From positions 1 through 39,438 of the forward strand of contig JAZUCU010000028.1 of assembly GCA_045639325.1 (NCBI GenBank): 39,438 nucleotides of DNA, given 5' to 3'. Positions 26,582-33,839 of the stretch are shown piece after piece; position 1 is the stretch's first letter; every line of letters starts with the position of its first letter. A model generated the notes under the pieces. It was given only the letters and a program-made list of their open reading frames with translations, ran no database searches and was not told the origin of the DNA. The position numbers and the translations under genes were made by a program. The stretch is from RGIG8244 sp045639325 (lineage in GTDB: Bacteria > Verrucomicrobiota > Lentisphaeria > Victivallales > UBA1829).

Positions 26582-28206
26582 CATTCTGCGGTGATTTTCC
26601 CGGTCGCATCAAACGGGGGAAGGTGAATGATGTGTCTGCCTGCCGGGAGTTTGCAGAAAAGAAGATATTCCTGACCTTTTTCTGTTGTCCGGTGAATGGC
26701 ACGTGTGCCGTTGTCATAGGTCCGGAATCCGTATTGTGGTGCGGGGAGATTCCCCGGTACACCAATGCGCAGGAAATGCAATTCATTCTCTGCAACGATT
26801 TCCAGAATTCCGTTTGCCGGATCCGCTTTGATGGTGAGTCCGTATGGTTTATTCACGATTGTTTCATCTGTTTTTTCACCATATAACGCCCTTGCTTTCC
26901 AGAGAGAATGGGGAGCTTTGCGGAGAGCCTGCTGCAGTTGTGGAATCCGCAAATCGCCCGGTGATGTTTCCCGCAGAAATACAAGATACGCCGCCATCGT
27001 TTTTGCATCGGTGGGCTGCAGAGATTGTAATTCTTTGCGGAGTTGACGGTATTCTCCGGTTGATTCCGGTAATGCCCGGGCGATCATGATATTGGCAAAG
27101 GGAGAAAGCGTTTTGCGTACCGTGTACATCCGCATAATTGCGGCAGAGTAACCAAGACGCCCTGCGGCACAGGCGAGAAATGCATCGTCATCATTCCACG
27201 TTGCTTTTCCCGCTTTGACCGCCTGATAACGTTCCGCAAGATGATTGCTTAAGAATGTTGCAGTTTTACTTGTTTCCGCAATGGCCGCGGGATCATTCAT
27301 TGTCCTGCCCAGGAATTGAGTTGCTTCGCATCCCCATGCCGTAAGAAGCAGATGAGGGGCTTCTGTAATGTCGGACATCCAGCCATAGCCGCCGGATGAC
27401 AAGCGGCATTGTTTCAGATCCCGGAACGAACATGTTTTATCATTGGCGAAAAGGCTGTTCAGTACGGAGTGCAAATCTTTTGCGTTCGTGTTTGCAGGAA
27501 TATCACCGCTTGGAATCCGGATTTTGAGCGATGCTTTATTCAGCGGATCTTTACGCAGAATTTTTGTGCATTTGTTGAGAATTTCCAGTTCGCGCGGGGA
27601 GAGAGATTCATTGCCAACAAGCAGAATTTTCCGCAGATTGAGAAAATACAGCCTTTTCAATTCCGGATCGGCAGCCTGTTCTGCCGCCTGTAACGTCACG
27701 GGATCGGTGAGATAACGGAGCAAGGTCCGCCGGTCTTCTTTCAGCTTGGAAAAAATAGGCAGATCCGTTTGTCCCGGTTCGCCCCGGTAGAATTGATGAT
27801 CTTTCCAATAGCCGAATGGCGCAACGGCTTCCATATCCAGACCGGCAAGAAAAGGTATATTGCGTGGATATCGTGCCAGAAATTCACGGCGCAAGGGCTC
27901 CAGTTTTTCGTATTGATGGAGTGACTTCAGCGCATGGATCATATTTTTCCAGCAGCTCAGAACTTGCAAGGATTGGGTGTCGGCGGGGAGCGTTTTCAAA
28001 ACTTTTTCGCACGCAGCATAAGCCTTTTTGTATTGTCCGAGCAGATTTTCTTTTGACGGCACAAAACTGACAATGTTGGCTTTGTATGGGTTTTCATAAC
28101 CGCGTCTGACGCCCTGTTTTTCCGCCGGATAAAGAGGGCAAAGTCCGGTACACAATAAGAGAATGATCAGATTCTGTTTCATCGGTACCGGACCTTTTGC
28201 CATCAT
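26569..28206 (-). CDS. Secreted or lipid-anchored helical-repeat protein of unknown function
   Basis: 545 aa. The N-terminus has a signal-like segment: from Met9, MKQNLIILLLCTGLCPLYPA, so the true start may be 28182. Two cysteines there leave a lipoprotein possible. Residues ~50-125 look TPR-like (KKAYAACEKVLKTLPADT), the middle is helical, and the last ~90 residues form a beta domain (NGILEIVAENELHFLRIGVP). I do not recognise the family. The first possible ATG overlaps the dnaX stop (TGATG), so it is cotranscribed with and perhaps coupled to dnaX, an unexpected pairing. Confidence 0.7.
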   Translation of the reverse strand: MMAKGPVPMKQNLIILLLCTGLCPLYPAEKQGVRRGYENPYKANIVSFVPSKENLLGQYKKAYAACEKVLKTLPADTQSLQVLSCWKNMIHALKSLHQYEKLEPLRREFLARYPRNIPFLAGLDMEAVAPFGYWKDHQFYRGEPGQTDLPIFSKLKEDRRTLLRYLTDPVTLQAAEQAADPELKRLYFLNLRKILLVGNESLSPRELEILNKCTKILRKDPLNKASLKIRIPSGDIPANTNAKDLHSVLNSLFANDKTCSFRDLKQCRLSSGGYGWMSDITEAPHLLLTAWGCEATQFLGRTMNDPAAIAETSKTATFLSNHLAERYQAVKAGKATWNDDDAFLACAAGRLGYSAAIMRMYTVRKTLSPFANIMIARALPESTGEYRQLRKELQSLQPTDAKTMAAYLVFLRETSPGDLRIPQLQQALRKAPHSLWKARALYGEKTDETIVNKPYGLTIKADPANGILEIVAENELHFLRIGVPGNLPAPQYGFRTYDNGTRAIHRTTEKGQEYLLFCKLPAGRHIIHLPPFDATGKITAECYNF

Positions 28207-30317
28207 CAGGCATCTTCTTTTTCATTGGGCAGATGCACGTCCGCCACGACACCGCTGAATGTGCGAACGGCTTCGATAATGACGGGATTCTGCATGGCTG
28301 CTTCTTTCCGGTCCTGCAGCGTTGCATGTTCCTGGATCTGGGGCGCAGTGGCAAGGCCGGTACGTTGTTCCAGACGGAGCGATGCCGCCGCATTGCCGGA
28401 AATGGCGCGGAGACGGTTGATCAGGAGCTGCAATTCTTTTTCCACCATCAAGGCCTGTGCAGCTTCATATTCGGAGTCAAAACCGACAATCAGGAGACGT
28501 CCGTTCCAGTACAAGGCGGTACCGTCGATCATGAATGTGGCAAGCAGACGTTTTTTCAGTGTTTCCCGGATGTCGAGAATCAACTGCTGCCAGATTTCGT
28601 CCGGCGTCAGAAGTTCTTCATCATCGACGGGTTGAGCCGGAGCCTGAACGGGAATATAGGGCTCATTATAATCCTGTTCCAGAATATCCATGGGTGGATT
28701 ATCCGGCATCGGCGGAATTTCTTCATCCTGAATGATGATTTCTTCCGGGGGGAGCGGCTGAATTTCTTCCGGGACCGGTTCCATGATCGGTTGCATCGGT
28801 TCGACGACCGGCTCGGGCTGCGGAATGGGCGCAGGCATTGGCTCGGGTTGAGGTTCAATGATCGGTTCGGGCTGCGGAATCGGTGCGGGCGCAGGGGCCG
28901 GCATCGGTTCCGGTTCTGCAACTGGTGCAGGAGGCGGCGGAGGCGGAGCCTGAACGGGGGCCGGCATCGGCTCAACAATCGGTGCCGGTGCTGATGTCGG
29001 TGCTGGAGCCGGGGGAGCCGTCTCAATTATCGTTTTTTTTTCCGCCATTACCATATTCTGAGCCGGTTGAGGGGGCGGCGCAAAACGGGAATCGGCCGTT
29101 GTTACGATTTCACCGGGGGGCAATTCGTAGAGCGGAACGACGGAATTGATGGGATCCAGTTCGCCGGATTTTCTGATCTGGTTCAAGCGCGCAATCAATT
29201 CTTCGATTTGTGCGGCGTGACCAAGGCGCATGGCTTTCAGCAGAATGGCTTCCAGAAAAACTTGTTTATTAATGGCATCCTTCAATAGATAGCCGGATGC
29301 GGAAATGCTTTCCAGAATTCGTTGGATATTGGAGGGATTGGCAAGTTTGCTCAATTCCGTACAGAACAAAATTTTTTCCGGCGTTTCTTCCAGCACAGAT
29401 GCCGGATCAGGCAGGATCCGGCAGAGAAGAATTGCGCGGAGCAGGGCGGTCACTTCTTCGTAAAGCGTTTCCAGATTTTTACTCTGGGCGGCAAATGTAT
29501 GAATTGCCGCAATCACAGCTGCTCGGTCGTTGGTCAGAATGGCATGGAGCAGGTGCTTCATTTCTTCCGGCGCAGTGAGACCGAAAAGGTTCAAAGCCTG
29601 TGCTTCGGAAATTTCACTGCCGTCATCAGAACCGAAGAAGGAAATCAGCTGGTCAAGCAGAGATTGTGCGTCACGCATTCCGCCATCCGCCGCCTGTGCA
29701 ATGACGTCGATTGCGGAATCGGAGATACTGACTTTTTCGGCATCGCAAATATGACGGAGCCGTGCGGAAATATCTCTGGCTTTGATGCGGCGCAAATCGA
29801 ATCTCTGACAACGGGAAATAACGGTGGGAAGGACTTTATTGACTTCCGTTGTAGCAAAGATGAATTTTGCGTGGGCAGGGGGTTCTTCGATTGTTTTCAG
29901 CAACGCGTTCCATGCGTTCTTGGAGAGCATGTGAACTTCGTCAATGATGTAGATTTTGTATTTTGAGTTGATAGGCAGATGGAGGACATCTTCGCACAAT
30001 TCACGTGCTTTTTCCACTTGCGTGTGTGTGGCTGCGTCGATTTCGATCACGTCCACATTGGTTTCGTTGGCAACAGCCCGGCAGGAAGCACATTCGCAGC
30101 ACGGTTCTCCGTTTTGCGGATTGGTACAGTTCAATGCTTTCGCAAAGATACGTGCGGATGTGGTTTTCCCGATTCCCCGGGGGCCGACAAACAAATATGC
30201 ATGAGCTATACGCCCGGAAATGATCGCATTGCGGAGCGTACGAGCAATGTGCTCCTGTCCGACCATATCGGAAAAGCGTTGCGGGCGCCATTTTCTGGCA
30301 ATGACCTGATACGACAT
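28206..30317 (-). CDS. dnaX: DNA polymerase III tau (and possibly gamma) subunit
   Basis: 703 aa from the ATG at 30317 (MSYQVIARKW, with AGGAAGGA upstream). The longer frame to 30470 is rejected because the conserved family start is here. AAA+ clamp-loader features: Walker A GPRGIGKTT (45-53), zinc-binding cysteines 64, 73, 76 and 79, Walker B IIDEVH (124-129) and the SRC motif. Domain III runs to ~400. A Pro/Ala/Glu-rich linker (~415-590) follows, then a tau-type C-terminal domain (~600-703). The protein loads the sliding clamp at the replication fork. An A9 run at codons 426-429 could yield a shorter gamma form. Confidence 0.95.
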   Translation of the reverse strand: MSYQVIARKWRPQRFSDMVGQEHIARTLRNAIISGRIAHAYLFVGPRGIGKTTSARIFAKALNCTNPQNGEPCCECASCRAVANETNVDVIEIDAATHTQVEKARELCEDVLHLPINSKYKIYIIDEVHMLSKNAWNALLKTIEEPPAHAKFIFATTEVNKVLPTVISRCQRFDLRRIKARDISARLRHICDAEKVSISDSAIDVIAQAADGGMRDAQSLLDQLISFFGSDDGSEISEAQALNLFGLTAPEEMKHLLHAILTNDRAAVIAAIHTFAAQSKNLETLYEEVTALLRAILLCRILPDPASVLEETPEKILFCTELSKLANPSNIQRILESISASGYLLKDAINKQVFLEAILLKAMRLGHAAQIEELIARLNQIRKSGELDPINSVVPLYELPPGEIVTTADSRFAPPPQPAQNMVMAEKKTIIETAPPAPAPTSAPAPIVEPMPAPVQAPPPPPPAPVAEPEPMPAPAPAPIPQPEPIIEPQPEPMPAPIPQPEPVVEPMQPIMEPVPEEIQPLPPEEIIIQDEEIPPMPDNPPMDILEQDYNEPYIPVQAPAQPVDDEELLTPDEIWQQLILDIRETLKKRLLATFMIDGTALYWNGRLLIVGFDSEYEAAQALMVEKELQLLINRLRAISGNAAASLRLEQRTGLATAPQIQEHATLQDRKEAAMQNPVIIEAVRTFSGVVADVHLPNEKEDA
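29033..29041 (-). promoter_or_regulatory. A9 slippage/frameshift site in dnaX
   Basis: The minus-strand coding sequence GAA-AAA-AAA-ACG contains nine consecutive A residues and, in phase, the slippery heptamer A-AAA-AAA. A -1 shift (or one extra A in the mRNA) adds Asn-Asp-Asn and then TGA, giving 431 aa. Loss of one A gives Arg then TAA, 429 aa. Both stops fall right where the linker to the tau-specific domain begins. Confidence 0.6.
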
Positions 30318-30337
30318 AAACAAGTTCCTTCCTGACC

Positions 30338-30358
30338 GGGTTGATGGTGAATCAACCC
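30338..30358 (-). promoter_or_regulatory. Hairpin in the dnaX leader
   Basis: GGGTTGAT (30338-30345) pairs perfectly with ATCAACCC (30351-30358) around a 5-nt loop, 20 nt upstream of the dnaX start codon and just ahead of its ribosome-binding site. No U-run follows in the direction of dnaX. It may modulate translation or bind a regulator. Confidence 0.4.
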
Positions 30359-30451
30359 TAAAGATTATTTCTACACATTGGTACAATACTTCCTTTTTTC
30401 CGTATTGAAAGTTTTTTTTGAAAAAAAATGGAAAAATTTTTGATTTCAGGG

Positions 30452-30480
30452 TTGAAAAACAGGCTATCATGCTGTATCAT
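30452..30480 (+). promoter_or_regulatory. Promoter of the ECF sigma/anti-sigma/ispD operon
   Basis: TTGAAA (30452-30457), 17-bp spacer, TATCAT (30475-30480), 42 nt before the sigma gene. It is part of the block shared with the valS promoter, including TTTCAGGG just upstream of the -35 and TACC at the end of the -10. Confidence 0.6.
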
Positions 30481-30522
30481 ACCCCGATAAGGCTATATTT
30501 CATCTTTTTTTACAGGGTTATC

Positions 30523-31020
30523 ATGCGCGATTTTAAAGAAATTAATCATTTGATTGATGAGTTGGAAGGCAGACTGCTCCGTTATGCCAGCGAAATCCTC
30601 CGGGATTATCCGGCAGCACAGATGGCGGTACAGAATGCGTTTATCCGTTTGATTCGCAGAAAACGGGAAAAACCGGAAGAACGGATCATTCATGCCGGCC
30701 CCTGGCTTTTGCGTGCTGTCCGCAGTTGTTGCTTTGATACCATGAAAAGTGCCGGTAAAAAAGAATATTTCAGCAGTTTTGCGTCCCCAGATGTGGAGCC
30801 TGCACAATCCGATGATATTTGCATGATGCGTGAACTCATTACCACTCTTTCCCCTGCAGAACAGGAAATTCTGGCTTTGCGCTTTGAACAGAAATTGCGG
30901 TATGAACAGATTGCGCAGATTATGGATATGAATTTGAGCAATGCAACCATTCTTCTGCATCAGACCATTGCAAAACTGAAAAAAGCCTGGATCAGCAGAG
31001 AAGACCGGGGTGAATTATGA
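30523..31020 (+). CDS. ECF-type RNA polymerase sigma factor
   Basis: 165 aa from the ATG at 30523, with AGGG five nt upstream; the upstream in-frame start at 30418 precedes the predicted promoter. Residues ~5-75 fit the sigma region 2 helical bundle. Residues ~108-160 are a sigma region 4 helix-turn-helix, with LSPAEQEILALRF then YEQIAQIMDMNLSNATILLH. Length and layout match extracytoplasmic-function sigma factors. The last four bases overlap the anti-sigma start (ATGA), so the pair is translationally coupled, the classic arrangement for a sigma factor held by its membrane anti-sigma factor. Confidence 0.88.
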   Translation: MRDFKEINHLIDELEGRLLRYASEILRDYPAAQMAVQNAFIRLIRRKREKPEERIIHAGPWLLRAVRSCCFDTMKSAGKKEYFSSFASPDVEPAQSDDICMMRELITTLSPAEQEILALRFEQKLRYEQIAQIMDMNLSNATILLHQTIAKLKKAWISREDRGEL

Positions 31021-32165
31021 GCAGTTTCAAACATGTTACCGATGAAATCCTCAGCGGATACCTTTCCGGCGAATTGACTGCCCGGGAAAAATACGATGCC
31101 GATTCCCATTTTACCATTTGCCCGGAATGTGCCGCGAAGTTGGAAAAACAACGAGAATTTGAAAAGTTGATCGCTTCAACTTATAATTCATCGTTCCCGC
31201 TGTACCTCTCTCCGGATGCGCGCAATGCCGTTGCTGCGGAGGTCAGTGCCGGGTTCAATGTCGATACGAAAGCGCCGCTCTGGCAGAGAAAAATCCTGGT
31301 CAGCTTCCTGATTCAAGCAGTATCTGTCATCCTTGTTGCCGCCTCCGTTGCCGCGATGATTCTGACGCAGCGTAATGAGCATAAAACAGAAGTTGAATCC
31401 GTTCCCGCAGCACCGGTCGAAGCGGTTCAGCCGGAACAGCCTGCCGTGACACAAACTGTTGTTACGGTTAAGATGCCGCCTGCGGAAGTGAAAGAAACTC
31501 CGGCGAAAGCGGAAGTCGCAAAGCCTGCCGAGCCGACACCTGCCCCCGTACCGGTGGCAAAAGTGGAACTGCCCGCAAAGAAGATCGAAGTAGCGAAAAC
31601 TGCGGATCCTCTGTTGCAGGCTCATATTTCGTTGATTAAACTGTTTCATATTGATCAAATTGCAATCCGGAAACAATCCGATCAAATCTTCCTGCTTCAT
31701 GGCGTGAAGTCGCCTTTTGCCGATGATCTCTATGTGATTTATGCGGCAGCCGGTGTGCCGGAAAAAGATGCAGCGCGACAGATTGAGCTGAACCTTGCTC
31801 CGGTGAAGAAAATGTCCGCTGTAAGCAGTTATCCTGCCGGTCAGCGCGATGTTTGCGTTATGACATTCCGTACCAGTACTCTTTCTGACGAAATCGGGAA
31901 ATTGGAGTCATCGGTCACCGAGAATGGTGAGAAAAATGTCAACACCCTTTTGATTGAAAAAGATATTATTGAGTCCGATTTTAATGCTGCTCCGGAACAG
32001 GTCAGACTTGCCGCAATTCTGCAAGCCGCATCCGTTCCCCGCCTGATTCTGAAACGGAATGTCCGGGCAAAAGTTATTGCTGAATTGGAAAAACTTCTTG
32101 CCGGTGGTTATGCCGCCGATCCGCAAGTGAAAGTCATGCTTGAACAATTGAAGAAAGTCCGGTAA
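31017..32165 (+). CDS. Zinc-finger anti-sigma factor with large periplasmic domain
   Basis: 382 aa. The N-terminal cytoplasmic part has the zinc anti-sigma signature H31-x3-C35-x2-C38 (HFTICPEC). One membrane helix spans ~93-117. The outside part starts with a Pro/Ala/Lys-rich stretch (~125-190) that could cross the peptidoglycan, followed by a ~180-residue globular domain that I do not recognise. By family knowledge the N-terminal domain sequesters the sigma factor encoded just upstream and releases it when the outer domain senses a signal. Which signal is unknown. Confidence 0.85.
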   Translation: MSSFKHVTDEILSGYLSGELTAREKYDADSHFTICPECAAKLEKQREFEKLIASTYNSSFPLYLSPDARNAVAAEVSAGFNVDTKAPLWQRKILVSFLIQAVSVILVAASVAAMILTQRNEHKTEVESVPAAPVEAVQPEQPAVTQTVVTVKMPPAEVKETPAKAEVAKPAEPTPAPVPVAKVELPAKKIEVAKTADPLLQAHISLIKLFHIDQIAIRKQSDQIFLLHGVKSPFADDLYVIYAAAGVPEKDAARQIELNLAPVKKMSAVSSYPAGQRDVCVMTFRTSTLSDEIGKLESSVTENGEKNVNTLLIEKDIIESDFNAAPEQVRLAAILQAASVPRLILKRNVRAKVIAELEKLLAGGYAADPQVKVMLEQLKKVR

Positions 32166-32169
32166 TTTT

Positions 32170-32841
32170 ATGATTTCTGATACGGTTTTTATTGTGCCTG
32201 CTGCAGGCTCTTCCACACGCTTCGGCGGAGATAAACTTATGACACTTCTGGATGGCGTTCCGGTGTTCCTCCATTGTCTCCGGACAGTTGCCCCGCTCCT
32301 TGCTCCGGGCAGAATCATTCTGGCCGTTGCGCCCGGGCGGGAAGAGGAATTCCGGCAGGTGACAGCCCAATATCTGTCCGACGTGGAGATTCATATTGTC
32401 CCCGGTGGTGCCAGCCGTACGGAATCCGTCTTTCATGCTTTGCAGAAAGCGCAGGCGTTGCCTGGTGTGGAATATGCCGCTGTTCATGATGCCGCCCGTC
32501 CTTTTTTGACGGCAGAGGCTTTTACGCAATGTTTGGAAGCCGCCCGTATTCATCAGGGGGCGTTGCTTTGCCGGAAGATTTGTGATACAGTCAAAGTCAT
32601 CAATTCCGCCGGTTTTGCTAGCGATACTTTGAATCGGGATGAATTGCGTGCTGCAGAGACTCCCCAGATTTTCCCTTTGAATCTGTTGACGGATGCAACG
32701 GAAAAGGCCTTGCAATCCGGGAGAATTTTTACCGATGATTGTCAGGTCATGGAAACCTTTACACAAATCCGGGCGTATCTGGTGGAGCATTACGGCGATA
32801 ACCGTAAAATCACGTTTGCCAATGATTTGCTCTGTAATTGA
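32170..32841 (+). CDS. ispD: 2-C-methyl-D-erythritol 4-phosphate cytidylyltransferase
   Basis: 223 aa. It transfers CMP from CTP to methylerythritol phosphate in the non-mevalonate isoprenoid pathway (cytoplasm). Family motifs: PAAGSSTRFGGDK (10-22), PGGASRTESV, VHDAARPF, TDDCQVME and the C-terminal DNRKITFANDL. It starts 4 nt after the anti-sigma stop, so stress-type regulation by that sigma pair could reach isoprenoid synthesis. Its stop touches the stop of the convergent antiporter gene. Confidence 0.95.
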   Translation: MISDTVFIVPAAGSSTRFGGDKLMTLLDGVPVFLHCLRTVAPLLAPGRIILAVAPGREEEFRQVTAQYLSDVEIHIVPGGASRTESVFHALQKAQALPGVEYAAVHDAARPFLTAEAFTQCLEAARIHQGALLCRKICDTVKVINSAGFASDTLNRDELRAAETPQIFPLNLLTDATEKALQSGRIFTDDCQVMETFTQIRAYLVEHYGDNRKITFANDLLCN

Positions 32842-33807
32842 TCAGAATAAAGGCAGCAGCAACCAGACGGTGTATGCCACATAAATATAAAGCAATAACG
32901 CACCTTCCCAACGGGAAAGTTTCCATCCGGACCGCATCATAGGCAGCAGGATCAGCGTGCAGAACAGCATGACTCCGAAATCCATCGGCGCAAGCGTGGA
33001 ATTTTTCAGCGGCGAAAGCAGCGGTGTAATTCCAAGAATACCCAGAATGTTGAATATATTGGAACCGACTACATTGCCGATGGCGATGTCTTTTTCACCT
33101 TTGATTGCCGCAACTACACTGGTCGCCAATTCCGGCAGAGATGTTCCGACTGCGACAATCGTCAGACCGATAATGGTATCGGAGAGATCGAACAGTTTTG
33201 CAAAAAAGATGGAACTTTTGAGGAATAATTCTGCACCCGCAATCAGTAAGCCGAGCCCGAATACAACCAGAAAACAGGAAACGAACAGGGAATATTTCTT
33301 CTTCGGCTGTTCTTCTGTCTTTTCTTCCGTTGCGGCAGCTGCTCTTTCTTCCTTCCGGGAGGCGTAAATATTCCAGAACGTGTATGCCAGAAAGAGCAGA
33401 AACAGAATCAAGCCCTGGATCCGGTTCAAGCCGTTCGACATAAAATAAAACACGGTCAACAGAATCGCCGAGCCTGCCATGACCGGTGCATCCAGTCGCA
33501 GAATCTGATATTTCACGGAAAGGGGCGTAATGCAGGCGCAAAGCCCAAGAATCAGGGCAATATTGCAGATGTTGCTCCCCACAATGTTGCCAAGTGAAAT
33601 ATCCGCATTACCGGCAAGTGCAGCCCGGACGCTGACGACCAGTTCCGGTGCACTTGTGGCACAAGCTACCAGGGTCAACCCGATAACCAGCGGAGAAATC
33701 CCTGCTTTTTCTGCAATGGCACATCCGCCTTTGACCAAGAATTCAGCACCGTAATAAAGCGCTGCCAACCCCAACAGGAACAATGCAAGATTCCATACAA
33801 TTTCCAT
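32842..33807 (-). CDS. CaCA-family calcium/sodium antiporter (YrbG type)
   Basis: 321 aa with about ten membrane helices in two inverted halves. Each half has an alpha-repeat: ATSAPE (50-55) with GNIVGSN (73-79), and VGTSLPE with GNVVGSN near residue 235 onward. The acidic residues in these repeats bind the exchanged cations. A cytoplasmic linker rich in Glu/Lys (ASRKEERAAAATEEKTEE) separates the halves. It starts 32 nt after the stop of the permease gene with a strong GGGAGGGGG ribosome-binding site, so it may be cotranscribed with the sugar importer. That could mean an ion-coupling link or simple adjacency. Confidence 0.92.
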   Translation of the reverse strand: MEIVWNLALFLLGLAALYYGAEFLVKGGCAIAEKAGISPLVIGLTLVACATSAPELVVSVRAALAGNADISLGNIVGSNICNIALILGLCACITPLSVKYQILRLDAPVMAGSAILLTVFYFMSNGLNRIQGLILFLLFLAYTFWNIYASRKEERAAAATEEKTEEQPKKKYSLFVSCFLVVFGLGLLIAGAELFLKSSIFFAKLFDLSDTIIGLTIVAVGTSLPELATSVVAAIKGEKDIAIGNVVGSNIFNILGILGITPLLSPLKNSTLAPMDFGVMLFCTLILLPMMRSGWKLSRWEGALLLYIYVAYTVWLLLPLF

Positions 33808-33839
33808 AAAAAATTCCCCCTCCCTTTTTTGAGTTTATC

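Noticed and set aside
28620..29040. Tandem repeat DNA opposite dnaX as a separate element
   Set aside because: It encodes the Pro/Ala/Glu-rich linker of the tau subunit; the repetition is at protein level within one gene.
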